Shown: positions 34,266 through 43,581 of the stretch, piece after piece
Numbering within the stretch: the stretch's first letter is position 1
Layout: every line of letters starts with the position of its first letter
Origin: Pseudemcibacter sp038106445
GTDB taxonomy: Bacteria; Pseudomonadota; Alphaproteobacteria; Sphingomonadales; Emcibacteraceae
DNA length: 64,000 bases
Assembly: GCA_038106445.1 (NCBI GenBank)
Contig: JAYODU010000003.1
Span: 62,001 to 126,000 of the forward strand
Direction: 5' to 3'
Program-made: the position numbers and the translations under genes
The notes under the pieces: model-generated
Database searches by the model: none
Told to the model about the DNA's origin: nothing
The model's input: the letters and a program-made list of their open reading frames with translations, nothing else

Positions 34266-34643
34266 ATGATGGATATGGTGAAGAAAAATTGGCCGGAAGC
34301 ATTGGCATCCGTTGTGTTCTTATTTCTGCTCTATAAAGTTTTTGAGCAAAGCGTGCTTGAACATCACTTTATTATTCCATCAACAAGGTGGCTTCCTCCT
34401 GCCCTTATTGTCGGAAATTTAATATATTACAGCCGAAAAGGGCATTTATGGGCAAAATTAATGCTATTTTGGGCATGTTTTATCGCGGAATTCCTGGGTT
34501 TTTTATCGCTTTTTTATTCTCCCATACTGGCAAAAACATACATTGGACCGTTATGGGCAGGTATAATTGTTGCAGTTTTAGTTCTCATTTTCGGTTATTT
34601 ATTGTATGGTTATCAGAAATTACATAAATTATTTAAAGATTAA
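34266..34643 (+). CDS. Hypothetical four-helix inner-membrane protein
   Basis: About 125 residues from the ATG at 34266, preceded by GGGAGAG; the frame is open further upstream (to 34152) without a comparable site. Four hydrophobic segments are evident: around SVVFLFLLYKVF, PPALIVGNLIYY, LMLFWACFIAEFLGFLSLFY and GIIVAVLVLIFGYLLYG. I recognise no family. A weak inverted repeat TAACCC/GGGTTA (34641-34662) begins at the stop codon. It lies just upstream of the beta-lactamase-fold gene in the same direction, 46 bases apart. Confidence 0.55.
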   Translation: MMDMVKKNWPEALASVVFLFLLYKVFEQSVLEHHFIIPSTRWLPPALIVGNLIYYSRKGHLWAKLMLFWACFIAEFLGFLSLFYSPILAKTYIGPLWAGIIVAVLVLIFGYLLYGYQKLHKLFKD

Positions 34644-34689
34644 CCCTTTTAGGGTAGGGTTAGCTTAAAGATTTTATTCGGGTTTATGA

Positions 34690-35940
34690 ATGCGACTGTT
34701 ACGTTTTATAGTTTTATTTTCTTTAATCCTTATGCCTGGTGCCTACGCTGCATCGGTTGACGAAGTTATTAAAAACTTCGAGCAGGATTTCAGAAGTAAA
34801 TTAATAGAAAATAAAGTTCCGGGGGGTGCCTACGCAATTATTAAAAATGGCGAAGTTGTAGCCATGAAAGGAATTGGGGTACGTGCGAAAGGAAGTCAGG
34901 ATCCGGTCGATGAGAATACCGTTTTCAGGCTTGCCAGTGTTTCAAAAACATTTGCAGCAGGACTTACGGCGCAGCTCGTAGAAGAACATAAATTCAGCTG
35001 GGATGACAAGATTGTCGATTACATTCCCGAATTCAGATTTAAATCACAAAGTTATTCGTCAAATCTGACTGTTGGCCATATTATGAGCCAGAGTTCAAGC
35101 CTTGTGCATAATGCCTACGATAATTTGATCGAAGCCAATTACGAAATGCCCAGGATCATAGAGAAATTCAGAGAAATTGATCCCATGTGCAAGTTGGGGG
35201 AATGCTACGGTTATCAAAATGTTCTATATAGCCTCATTCAGCCAGTAATAGAAAAATCCACGTCGTCCACATATACGGATTTGATGCATAATCATATTTT
35301 TGATCCGCTTCATATGGAAAGATCTTCTCTTGGATACGAGGCGTTCCTTGCGACACCAAATCGCGCGGAACCACACGTGCTTACGAAAAAAGGCTGGATA
35401 AAAACAAAAGTTAAACCTAACTATTACTCAATTTTGCCTGCGGCAGGTATTAATGCAAGTGTGGCGGATATGTCGAAATGGATGCTTGCACAGATGGGAT
35501 ATTTTCCTGAAAGTTATTCGGTAGGTGTCATAGATGCCGTTACCACCAAGCGCATCAGAACGCGAAAGGAAATGCGTAAACGTAACTGGAGGTCAGTTCT
35601 TAAAAATGCGCATTATGGTTATGGATGGCGTATCTACGATGTAGGGGGGCAGGAACTTGTTTATCATGGCGGTTCTGTTGCAGGGTTTAGATCAGAAGTT
35701 GCCTATTCCAAGGATAAGGATCTGGCAATTGTTATACTTCTTAATGCGGAAACCAGAATGGGTAGTGATTTAAATGCTGAATTCTGGAGCGATGTGTTCA
35801 AAGATGATCCAAAACCTGTTGCAGCGCCAAGGATTGTTAAAGCAAGCGCTAAATCAAGTGAAAAACCAAGAAATACACCCGGGTGGTCACGTACCAGTCT
35901 GCCGCGTGACAAACCAACCTCGATCCCTACTTATCAATAA
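34690..35940 (+). CDS. Exported serine hydrolase of the class C beta-lactamase/PBP fold
   Basis: 416 residues with a signal peptide (LLRFIVLFSLILMPGAYA, cleavage near residue 21). The beta-lactamase-related fold is shown by the S-x-x-K nucleophile in RLASVSKTFAAG (about 80-91), a Y-x-N-type motif in CYGYQNVLYSL (about 175) and H-x-G as YHGGSVAGFRSE (about 321). Such proteins include AmpC, D-aminopeptidases, esterases and penicillin-binding proteins; sequence alone does not decide among them. The C-terminal 35 residues are a basic, Pro/Ser-rich tail, probably disordered. It ends 12 bases before a long AT-rich palindrome that separates it from the convergent permease gene. Confidence 0.85.
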   Translation: MRLLRFIVLFSLILMPGAYAASVDEVIKNFEQDFRSKLIENKVPGGAYAIIKNGEVVAMKGIGVRAKGSQDPVDENTVFRLASVSKTFAAGLTAQLVEEHKFSWDDKIVDYIPEFRFKSQSYSSNLTVGHIMSQSSSLVHNAYDNLIEANYEMPRIIEKFREIDPMCKLGECYGYQNVLYSLIQPVIEKSTSSTYTDLMHNHIFDPLHMERSSLGYEAFLATPNRAEPHVLTKKGWIKTKVKPNYYSILPAAGINASVADMSKWMLAQMGYFPESYSVGVIDAVTTKRIRTRKEMRKRNWRSVLKNAHYGYGWRIYDVGGQELVYHGGSVAGFRSEVAYSKDKDLAIVILLNAETRMGSDLNAEFWSDVFKDDPKPVAAPRIVKASAKSSEKPRNTPGWSRTSLPRDKPTSIPTYQ

Positions 35941-35952
35941 GATAATTTCGTG

Positions 35953-35979
35953 CTTTTAATAGAAATTTTCTATTAAAAG
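35953..35979. terminator. Perfect AT-rich palindrome between convergent genes
   Basis: CTTTTAATAGAAA and its reverse complement TTTCTATTAAAAG flank a single central T (27 bases). It lies between the stop of the beta-lactamase-fold gene and the stop of the AI-2E family permease gene. Probably a bidirectional transcription barrier; the low GC content makes it a weak intrinsic terminator. Confidence 0.5.
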
Positions 35980-36014
35980 AATTAATATTATTAAGTTCCA
36001 CTATAAGTTTAACA

Positions 36015-37058
36015 TCAGTTATTTCTTGATCCGATCTGACCATTTTGTGACAGCACAATTGCAATTGGCCTGGTTCTTGGAAATTCCGAAAATATAATCA
36101 TCAGAATTACGGTGAAGGGAACACTTAGAAACATTCCGGCGATGCCCCAAATGCTTCCCCAAATAGCGAGGGAAAGCATTACCACAAGCGGGCTTAAATT
36201 TAGTGAATTACCCATAAGCCGTGGTTCAAGGATATTTCCGATAACTACCTGAATAATGCCCAGTGATGAAAATATTATGATGAATGGCGTAAATGTCGGA
36301 AACTGAACCAGACTGAGCAGGGCCGGGAATAAAACGGCAAGCATTGAACCCACTGTTGGAATGTAATTAAGAAGGAATATGATAAACGCCCAAAAGCTTG
36401 CATAATCCACGTCATTCAGGATCAGCACGACATAGCATGCACCACCGGTCAGCATACTGACGAATGTTTTTATGGCAACATATGTTTCAATTTTCTCATG
36501 AACGGCACTGATAATTTCACCGACCGTATTTTCATATTTTGAACCTTTTAAAAGTTCTTTTAGCTTCGGTTTGAAGCTGGCCTGTTCCAGAAACAGGAAC
36601 AGGACGTATATAAGAATAAGACCCGCATTGCCGGCAATCCCGGCCATTGTCCCGGCAATATTGCTGATAAAGGGGCGTAAGTTTATCTGCCCAAGCAATT
36701 GTGTCAGGTTAGGCTGGTTTTCAATGCCGAGTAGCGCATATATCCGTGATGCCAGTGCGGTTAAGTTTTCCTGATAGATGGGAGCAGCTTCACGGACATG
36801 GGTGATGTTGTTTGCGATCATATCAACAAGTAGATATAAGGCGACGCCCATTGAAAGCAGCGCGATCACAAAACAAACAGGTTTTGGTAGAACAAAAGAG
36901 CCTATTTTTATTTTGTGATAATAATCTGCGAGCGTATTAATCAGATACCAGATCACGACACTGATCAGAAATGGAACTATAAGATCACGACCAACGACCA
37001 TGATGAATACTGAAAGGACAATAATACCAAGACCGCCTGCATATGATAAAATCCCCAT
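36015..37058 (-). CDS. AI-2E family transporter (PerM/TqsA-like permease)
   Basis: About 347 residues from the ATG at 37058, which has AAGGGA upstream; an in-frame ATG at 37109 has no site. Seven or eight hydrophobic segments, with the family landmarks PFLISVVIWYLINTL near the start and a C-terminal block VIGNILEPRLMGNSLNLSPL then VVMLSLAIWGSIWGIAGMFL. The family includes TqsA, which affects autoinducer-2 export, and many members of unknown substrate, so the name should not be taken as evidence of quorum sensing. Single gene, convergent with the beta-lactamase-fold gene. Confidence 0.9.
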   Translation of the reverse strand: MGILSYAGGLGIIVLSVFIMVVGRDLIVPFLISVVIWYLINTLADYYHKIKIGSFVLPKPVCFVIALLSMGVALYLLVDMIANNITHVREAAPIYQENLTALASRIYALLGIENQPNLTQLLGQINLRPFISNIAGTMAGIAGNAGLILIYVLFLFLEQASFKPKLKELLKGSKYENTVGEIISAVHEKIETYVAIKTFVSMLTGGACYVVLILNDVDYASFWAFIIFLLNYIPTVGSMLAVLFPALLSLVQFPTFTPFIIIFSSLGIIQVVIGNILEPRLMGNSLNLSPLVVMLSLAIWGSIWGIAGMFLSVPFTVILMIIFSEFPRTRPIAIVLSQNGQIGSRNN

Positions 37059-37187
37059 CAGTATTTGTCCCTTTTGAATTAATGTCACAATGATTGTTGT
37101 TCCAATCATTTAAAAGGTCAAGTTATTTGTAGTTGCATTTAAACGGGTAATCAGTGAAACTGTTATCAGGAGATTTGGAGAGATATT

Positions 37188-37955
37188 ATGAAAAAACTAC
37201 TCGTGGTAATTTTTGTAATTGGCCTTCTTGGTGCAGGTGCGTTTTTTTATTTGTCATCAAACGCAGGGGGATTAATTCGTGATGGTGTTGTCGCCTATAC
37301 CCCACCTGTTATTGGAGCGGAAGTGGAGCTGGCAAGTGTTGATCTTGACCCTTCTGCGGGAACGGCATCCCTGAATAATATGGTAATTGGCAATCCTGAA
37401 GGTTTTACATCGGATCATCTTTTTAAGATGGATCAGTTAATGGTAAGGATGGATACCAGCATTGATAACCTTACCAGTGATGTTATTCGGATAAATGAAG
37501 TGCGTCTTGAAGGTGCCGATATGATTTACGAAATTGGCCGTAATGGCAATAATATAGGAAAAATACAGGAAAATATTGATGCTTATATGGCGGAACTCGG
37601 CATTGAAAGCAGTGAGGACAGCGAAACAAAATTCATCATTGATGATGTTTATGTAAATGGTACCAATGTGAAAGTTGCGAGTGATTTGCTTGGTGGCCGT
37701 GGTGTAGGGTTTCCGCTGCCGGATCTTCATTTAAGCGGCATTGGAGAGGGGGAAAACGGTGTTATCGCATCTGATGCTATTAAACAGGTTTTTGGCGCTA
37801 TCAGCGGCAGCGTACAGCGCGTAGCCCAAAGCGAAGCTATTGGTGATTTGCTTGGTAATGTGCAAGGTGCTGGTGAAAATGTTATCAAGGAACTTGAAGA
37901 TAAAGTTGTTGATGAAGTTGGGGACAGGCTGAAAGGTTTAATTCCACCAATGTAA
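37188..37955 (+). CDS. Membrane-anchored AsmA/DUF748-like protein
   Basis: 255 residues. One N-terminal hydrophobic helix (KLLVVIFVIGLLGAGAFFYL) acts as anchor, with the rest periplasmic. The segment GAEVELASVDLDPSAGTASL, then NNMVIGNPEGF, and later INEVRLEGADMIYE resemble the repeated strands of AsmA/DUF748 proteins, which are bridge-like or envelope-associated. This one is short, lacking the long repeated body. It precedes lemA and the DUF3137 gene on the same strand, 28 bases from the lemA ATG. Confidence 0.55.
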   Translation: MKKLLVVIFVIGLLGAGAFFYLSSNAGGLIRDGVVAYTPPVIGAEVELASVDLDPSAGTASLNNMVIGNPEGFTSDHLFKMDQLMVRMDTSIDNLTSDVIRINEVRLEGADMIYEIGRNGNNIGKIQENIDAYMAELGIESSEDSETKFIIDDVYVNGTNVKVASDLLGGRGVGFPLPDLHLSGIGEGENGVIASDAIKQVFGAISGSVQRVAQSEAIGDLLGNVQGAGENVIKELEDKVVDEVGDRLKGLIPPM

Positions 37956-37983
37956 TTTCGAGAAAGAGAGAAAGGAATTAAAC

Positions 37984-38550
37984 ATGGAATTCGGACTTAT
38001 CATTATACTTGTCATATTAGGCGTGCTATACATGATGTAAGTGCGCCTGATAAAGCTTAGAAACGGAGCGCTTGAGGCATTATCATTAATTGATGTACAG
38101 CTTAAAAAACGTCATGATCTTGTGCCCAATATTTTAACTATCGCCAAAAAATTCATGGAGCATGAAGATGCTGTCCTGACTAAGGTCACCCAGATGCGTT
38201 CCATTTCCGCAAGTGATTATGATAAAAATAACCCTGAAGAAGTGGCCCAGCATTTGGAAGCAAACAAGCAGCTTCAATCGGCGATGATGAATTTGTTTGC
38301 GGTCGCTGAAAATTATCCCGATCTAAAATCACAGGAAACCATGGTCCGTGCACAGGAAACCTATGAAGAAGTCGAGGGGCATATTTCCGCAGCGCGCCGG
38401 TTTTATAATTCCGCGGTAGGTGATTTGAAAAATGCTGTTGAGATTTTCCCAAGCAGTGCTGTGGCAAACATGATCGGGATCAGAGCGATGCCATTTTTTG
38501 AAATTGATGAAGCGGAACGTGCACCCGTGGATGCATCTGGGTATCTTTAG
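37984..38550 (+). pseudogene. lemA: LemA family protein interrupted by an in-frame TAA
   Basis: The true start is the ATG at 37984, with AAAGGA seven bases upstream: MEFGLIIILVILGVLYMM, the N-terminal membrane helix of LemA. The next codon is TAA (38038-38040), and the same frame continues with VRLIKLRNGALEALSLIDVQ and LKKRHDLVPNIL, the diagnostic LemA core, to the end of a full-length protein. LemA normally has Tyr or another residue here, so a single substitution has created a nonsense codon between anchor and domain. Translation might restart at the GTG at 38041 but would give a protein without its anchor. Co-directional with DUF3137, its usual partner. Confidence 0.8.
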
Positions 38551-38562
38551 GCTTTACCCATC

Positions 38563-39492
38563 ATGAATTTTGAAGGGCTTTCGGAAAAACTCACCGGGTT
38601 TAACCAGTATTATGAAAGCGACCTTCGGGAGCGGCTCGAAGAACTGGAAGCCCGCCGCAAAATTGCACAGTCACATTTTACCCTTGCATCAATTGCTGTC
38701 GTTATTATAGGCATTGTTATTTTCGCTATAATGAAAGACGACGTGCCGTTTCAGGCAATTTTCATTGTTGGCGGGTTAATACTTGCTTTTTTAGGTCAGC
38801 GGGTTTCCATCGTGAAAAAAGAAGCGAAACTAAGCGTTCTGCCGATAATTTGTGACCATCTTGAATTTGTATATTCATCAGGTCCGCGTCATAATTTGCT
38901 TCAAAAGTTTGAAAACCTTTCACTGGTTCCTGATTATAACCGTGAAAACCGTGAAGATGAAATTTCAGGAACGTTGACGGATGTTGATTTCTGGTTGCAG
39001 GAAGCAAAACTGGTGCAGGTTTCCGGCAGCGGTAAGAACCGTACAAGCAGGACTGTATTTAAAGGGCTTCTTTGCCATTTTGATTTTCATAAAAATTTCA
39101 AGGGAACGACGATCGGCAGGGAGGACTTTACATCATTCGGTAATTTCTTTTCCGGTTTTACAACGGTTGGTGAACGGGTAAGGCTGGAGGATCCGGAATT
39201 TGAAAATAAATTCGAAGTTTATTCAACCGATCAGGTGGAAGCGCGGCATTTGCTTACGCCCGGCTTTATGCAGCGGGTTCTTGACCTCCTTCGGCTTTCG
39301 CAGATCAAGCATGTTCAATTCGCCTTTGATGACGGGAAATTTTATATGGCGATTGAAAGCCCGAAAAAATTCTTTGAAGGTGGGGATTTTAATCTTAATG
39401 AGCCGGAATATGTGCAAAATATCATAAATGATATCGCCCTTGTTTTTGATGTGGTAAAAACCCTGAACCTGACACAAGTGACGAAGATATAG
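38563..39492 (+). CDS. DUF3137 domain protein, LemA partner
   Basis: 309 residues. An N-terminal soluble helix precedes two adjacent membrane segments (FTLASIAVVIIGIVIFAIM and FQAIFIVGGLILAFLGQRVS), then a soluble domain with LVPDYNRENREDEISGTLTD, SRTVFKGLLCHFDFHKNFKG and the C-terminal YMAIESPKKFFEGG. This matches DUF3137, commonly encoded directly after lemA. The pair is thought to act at the membrane, but no reaction is known. It begins 12 bases after lemA, so the nonsense codon in lemA could have a polar effect on it. Confidence 0.8.
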   Translation: MNFEGLSEKLTGFNQYYESDLRERLEELEARRKIAQSHFTLASIAVVIIGIVIFAIMKDDVPFQAIFIVGGLILAFLGQRVSIVKKEAKLSVLPIICDHLEFVYSSGPRHNLLQKFENLSLVPDYNRENREDEISGTLTDVDFWLQEAKLVQVSGSGKNRTSRTVFKGLLCHFDFHKNFKGTTIGREDFTSFGNFFSGFTTVGERVRLEDPEFENKFEVYSTDQVEARHLLTPGFMQRVLDLLRLSQIKHVQFAFDDGKFYMAIESPKKFFEGGDFNLNEPEYVQNIINDIALVFDVVKTLNLTQVTKI

Positions 39493-39570
39493 AGACTAAA
39501 TTAATTTTCTTTGATAAAGACATATTAGTGCTTATTTATAAAATAAGTAAAAAGCTAAACGGAAAAAATA

Positions 39571-40704
39571 ATGATCACATGCCAGAAAAAACTTTTTGAT
39601 ATCCCGGATGGGGTGACGTATCTGAATGCTGCCTATATGGGGCCGCTAACCAAACGGGCCGCAGAGATTGGCCGCGCGGCGGTGGAGAAAAAATTAAACC
39701 CCTGGTCAATTGCGATCAGTGATTTTTTTGATCTGCCAAACCGGGTTTATGATCTGTCAGCAAGGATGATTGATGCAAACCCGTCGGATATGGCGATTGT
39801 GCCGTCCGTTTCATATGGCACGGCGATTGCCGCGAAAAACATACCTGTTGCGGCGGGGCAGAATATTGTTGTGATGGCCGATCAGTTTCCATCAAATGTA
39901 TATCCGTGGATTAAGCTGGCAGAAAAAAACAATGCCGAAGTGATCACCGTTCCCTGGCCTTCGGATGGTGATTGGACGGCGGCAATTCTGGAAAGCATCA
40001 ATGAAAAAACGGCAATTGTTGCAAGTGCCAATGCCCATTGGACGAACGGAACATTGATTGATGTGGCAGCGTTGGGAAGAAAAGCACGCGCCGTCGGTGC
40101 GGCGCTTGTGCTTGATCTTACGCAGACATTGGGTGTTGTACCCTTTTCAGTAAAGGAAGTTGATCCTGATTATATGGTGGTTGGGTCGTATAAATGGTTG
40201 CTGGGGCCATATTCATTCGGGTTTATGTATGTGGCACCGCGAAATCACGGTGGAAGGCCGATTGAAGAAAGCTGGATCATGCGGGAAGGTGCCGAAGATT
40301 TCACCCGCCTTGTGGATTATAAGGAAGGATACGAAGCCGGTGCGCGCCGTTTTGATATGGGTGAAAAAAGCAATTTCATTCATGCGCCAATTGCGGCGGA
40401 TGCCTTGTCGCTTCTTCTTGATCTTGGGGTTGATAATATTGCGGCTTATTTAAAAACACTTACTGATCATATTGCGGCCAGTGCACGAGCAATGGGTTTA
40501 AATGTGGCTGATGATGATAAACGGGTTCCAAATCTGATCGGGATTAATTTTGAGGGCGGTGTGCCGGTCCATATCGCTCCGGCGCTTGCAGCTGAAAAAA
40601 TATTTGTCAGCATCCGCGGAGCCAGCATCCGTGTGTCGCCACATATTTATAATGATCGTGCAGACATTGACCGTTTGTTTTATGTACTCAAAAAGGAGCT
40701 TTGA
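39571..40704 (+). CDS. Class V PLP aminotransferase (cysteine desulfurase/isopenicillin-epimerase-like)
   Basis: 377 residues. The fold-type I class V enzyme begins with FDIPDGVTYLNAAYMGPLTK. PLP contacts include ANAHWTNGTLIDVAAL and LDLTQTLGVVPF (the Asp), and the Schiff-base Lys is in VVGSYKWLLGPYSFGFMY (about residue 210). No desulfurase active-site Cys loop is obvious, so an aminotransferase or epimerase-like role is more likely than sulfur mobilisation. The CYTH gene begins two bases after its stop, so the two are co-transcribed. Confidence 0.85.
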   Translation: MITCQKKLFDIPDGVTYLNAAYMGPLTKRAAEIGRAAVEKKLNPWSIAISDFFDLPNRVYDLSARMIDANPSDMAIVPSVSYGTAIAAKNIPVAAGQNIVVMADQFPSNVYPWIKLAEKNNAEVITVPWPSDGDWTAAILESINEKTAIVASANAHWTNGTLIDVAALGRKARAVGAALVLDLTQTLGVVPFSVKEVDPDYMVVGSYKWLLGPYSFGFMYVAPRNHGGRPIEESWIMREGAEDFTRLVDYKEGYEAGARRFDMGEKSNFIHAPIAADALSLLLDLGVDNIAAYLKTLTDHIAASARAMGLNVADDDKRVPNLIGINFEGGVPVHIAPALAAEKIFVSIRGASIRVSPHIYNDRADIDRLFYVLKKEL

Positions 40705-40706
40705 TT

Positions 40707-41210
40707 TTGGCAGCGGGTGTTGAAATTGAACGAAAATTTCTTGTAACCAGAAAACCGGATAAGGCACCGGATAAGATACAAAAAATACGTCAGGGATATG
40801 TGGCCCGCGAAGAAGGCAATACGGTGCGTATTCGCCAAAATGGAAACCGTTATATTTTAAGCGTGAAGGCAAATCGAAGCGGCATTGGCCGCTATGAACT
40901 GGAATATGAAGTGCCGGAGGATGAAGGTGAAATCCTTTTTTCAATATTGCCTCATGCACCCATTGAAAAGATACGTGAAATTTACCAGTTTGGCGGCCTG
41001 ATGTGGGAGCTTGATATTTTTTCCGGTGCCAATGCGGGGCTGGTGATCGCGGAAGTGGAACTTGAAAGCGAAGATCAGCAATTTGAAATTCCGGACTGGG
41101 TAGGGCCGGAAGTCACCGGCCTTGGTAAATTTTATAACGCAAATATTGCCACCAACCCCTTTTCAGATTGGGGGATCACCTATCAGGGGCTGGTGGACAG
41201 AATGCGATAA
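40707..41210 (+). CDS. CYTH domain protein (inorganic triphosphatase/adenylate cyclase-like)
   Basis: About 167 residues from a TTG at 40707, chosen because GGAG lies eight bases upstream; a TTG at 40701 is too close to it. The N-terminal VEIERKFLV holds the E-x-E-x-K motif of the triphosphate tunnel metalloenzymes; TVRIRQNGNRYILSVKAN and YELEYEVPEDE supply tunnel residues, and LVIAEVELESEDQ the late acidic strand. Bacterial single-domain members usually hydrolyse inorganic tripolyphosphate. Cotranscribed with the aminotransferase; convergent with the peptidase gene. Confidence 0.88.
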   Translation: MAAGVEIERKFLVTRKPDKAPDKIQKIRQGYVAREEGNTVRIRQNGNRYILSVKANRSGIGRYELEYEVPEDEGEILFSILPHAPIEKIREIYQFGGLMWELDIFSGANAGLVIAEVELESEDQQFEIPDWVGPEVTGLGKFYNANIATNPFSDWGITYQGLVDRMR

Positions 41211-41215
41211 GCCAT

Positions 41216-43459
41216 TTACTTCCCGCCAGCGGGCAGATGTTCATGCAGATATCTTGTTATATGGGTGAATAAATGCAGTTGGGTATTTTTGCCCGCACTT
41301 ATACCGTGCGCCCGCATGGGATAGCTCATCATTTCAAATGGTTTGTTAAGCTCAATTAACTTATTGGCCATATATTCAAGGTTCTGGTAATGCACATTGT
41401 CATCACCTGTTCCGTGAATTAGCAGCAGGTTTCCTTTTAGCTGATCGGCATAATTGATGGCGGATCCAAGATAGTAAGCATCTTCGCCCCCTTCCGGCAG
41501 GCCAAGATAACGTTCCTGATAAATGCTGTCATAAAGCCGCAGATCGCTGATCCCCGCGACGGCAATGCCTGTTTTATAAATATCTGGGTAGCGTGTCATG
41601 GCATCCATGGTGGATGAACCGCCGCCGCTCCATCCCCAGATGCCGACGCGGTCCGCATCCAGAAAGTCATATTTATCAAGCAACACTTTTACTGCCTGCG
41701 ACTGTACCAGTGATGATAATTGCCCGACTTTTTTGTAGATGTCTTTTCGCCATTTGGCACCACGTGGTGATCCGCCACCCTGGGTATTAAAGCTTGCAAC
41801 CACATAGCCCTGCTGTGTCAGCATGGTATGCCAAAGATAACGCGAGCCACCCCAACTGTCGGTCACGGTTCGGCCACCGGGGTATCCATAAACAAACACG
41901 AATAGCGGATATTTTTTATTTTTATCAAAATTCGGCGGATACATCATATAGCTGTCATGGGATGATCCGTTGGGGACATCGGTACTGAAAAATTCAACTT
42001 TACCGCGCTCAAGTGCGCTTGCGGCCTGATGGAGGCTTTCATTGGCGACCATCACTTTTTCACTTTTATGAGCCGGTAACGATATAAGATCAATAATTGG
42101 CGGCGTATCAAAGCTTGAATATGTATGAAAGGCATATTTCGCATTCGGTGCCAGGTTATAACTATGTGTACCGGGCTGGCCTTCCGGGGTCAGGCGCTCT
42201 GCCGATGGTTCACCGTTCAGGTTAACCCGGTATAAATACTGTTGCGTGGCATTTTCAGGTGATGCAAGGAAATATACCCAGCCGCCAGCTTCATCCACAT
42301 TAAGCACGCTGATGACGTCATAATCGCCATTGGTCAGAAGCCATTCTTCCGATCCATCACGTGATACGCGGTAAAGATGCCGCCAGCCGTCTTTCTCGCT
42401 GAACCATGTAAAGGACGCCCCGTTATCAAGCCAGCGCATCCCATCCGAACGCATATCCACCCATGCATCATCGCTTTCTTTCAGAACCGTGGTGACGGTG
42501 CCCGTTTCGGCATTGCCAAGCATGACATGATTAACATTCTGCAACCGGTTAAGCTGTTGAATAAGCACTTCTCCCGGGCTCGCGGCCCACTGCATTTTTG
42601 CAATATAATGCTGCCGTGGGTCACCGGGGACTTGGAACCATGTGGTTTCACTGCCGGATGCTAGTACGCTTCCCACACGCACGGCGGAATTTGTTGTACC
42701 CGCTTTGGGATACTGGATCGGAACCGGCTTTGAATATACATCGCTGGTATTATCCATCATGTAAAATGTACCAACGCCCGTGGTGTCCGATTGCCAGTAT
42801 GCGATCCGTTTTGAATCCGGGCTCCACATGAACGCATCCCGCAGGCCCAGTTCTTCTTCATAAACCCAGTCACCGGTACCATTTACAATAAATTCGTCAC
42901 CATCGGTGGTAAGTGCTGTTACATCGCCACTTTCGATATCTTCGACATAGATATTATTTTCATACATGTAAGCAATTTTCTCGCTGTCCGGCGAAAATTT
43001 CGCGTACATCAACGATTGTGCGGGGGCTTCAGCACCAATCTGACGAAGGGCACCATTTTCTAGGTTCAAAATCCAGTAATCTCCAAATGAATTCTGGCGG
43101 CGGAATTTGCGGGTATTTGTTGAAATCATGATATATCTACCATCATCCGACCATAGATAATCGGCAATGGAAAGCGGCTTATCCGCACCATCCGGAATAA
43201 GCCGGGTTGCGCTGATCAGTATTTCTTTTTCACCACTCAGGGTATTGTTTTTAACAATGTCAAAACCGCCATCCACATCGGTACTTTCATCGATGGTGGT
43301 ATAACTTTCACCGGCATCAATCCATTTGCTTGACGGAAGCCGGTCAGCGCTAAAGTCTTCACTGCTATAAATGCGTTCAAGTGTAAGCGTGCCCTGTCCT
43401 TGCGCGTTTGCAATGAATGGCAAGGTTAAAATAAAAAGAAAAACCGATATTTTTTTCAT
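41216..43459 (-). CDS. Exported dipeptidyl peptidase IV (S9B family)
   Basis: 747 residues. Signal peptide KKISVFLFILTLPFIANAQG. An N-terminal eight-bladed propeller (about 60-480, with VYEEELGLRDAFMWSPDSKR, where the Glu pair anchors the substrate N-terminus) precedes the alpha/beta hydrolase domain. The catalytic triad is Ser in GIWGWSGGGSS, Asp in IHGTGDDNVHY and His in PMRAHGIS. It removes X-Pro or X-Ala dipeptides from peptide N-termini and is probably periplasmic. Between this gene and the agmatinase gene, a small hairpin (ACCCG/CGGGT, 43525-43538) could end the polyamine operon. Confidence 0.95.
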   Translation of the reverse strand: MKKISVFLFILTLPFIANAQGQGTLTLERIYSSEDFSADRLPSSKWIDAGESYTTIDESTDVDGGFDIVKNNTLSGEKEILISATRLIPDGADKPLSIADYLWSDDGRYIMISTNTRKFRRQNSFGDYWILNLENGALRQIGAEAPAQSLMYAKFSPDSEKIAYMYENNIYVEDIESGDVTALTTDGDEFIVNGTGDWVYEEELGLRDAFMWSPDSKRIAYWQSDTTGVGTFYMMDNTSDVYSKPVPIQYPKAGTTNSAVRVGSVLASGSETTWFQVPGDPRQHYIAKMQWAASPGEVLIQQLNRLQNVNHVMLGNAETGTVTTVLKESDDAWVDMRSDGMRWLDNGASFTWFSEKDGWRHLYRVSRDGSEEWLLTNGDYDVISVLNVDEAGGWVYFLASPENATQQYLYRVNLNGEPSAERLTPEGQPGTHSYNLAPNAKYAFHTYSSFDTPPIIDLISLPAHKSEKVMVANESLHQAASALERGKVEFFSTDVPNGSSHDSYMMYPPNFDKNKKYPLFVFVYGYPGGRTVTDSWGGSRYLWHTMLTQQGYVVASFNTQGGGSPRGAKWRKDIYKKVGQLSSLVQSQAVKVLLDKYDFLDADRVGIWGWSGGGSSTMDAMTRYPDIYKTGIAVAGISDLRLYDSIYQERYLGLPEGGEDAYYLGSAINYADQLKGNLLLIHGTGDDNVHYQNLEYMANKLIELNKPFEMMSYPMRAHGISAGKNTQLHLFTHITRYLHEHLPAGGK

Positions 43460-43581
43460 AGTCCGCGCCCTTATTGTTTGCCTAAAAGAGCAACTATAAT
43501 GATGTTTTTCAGGTTTTACAATTAACCCGTTTGCGGGTGCCGTTTTTGTGTAGATGAGTTTATTTCTTTGTTGACAGTAAA

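Noticed and set aside
36015..37058. Quorum-sensing autoinducer exporter
   Set aside because: The AI-2E family name is historical; no luxS or other signalling gene is nearby.
39571..40704. Cysteine desulfurase
   Set aside because: The class V fold and PLP Lys are present, but no desulfurase Cys loop or iron-sulfur partner genes are seen.
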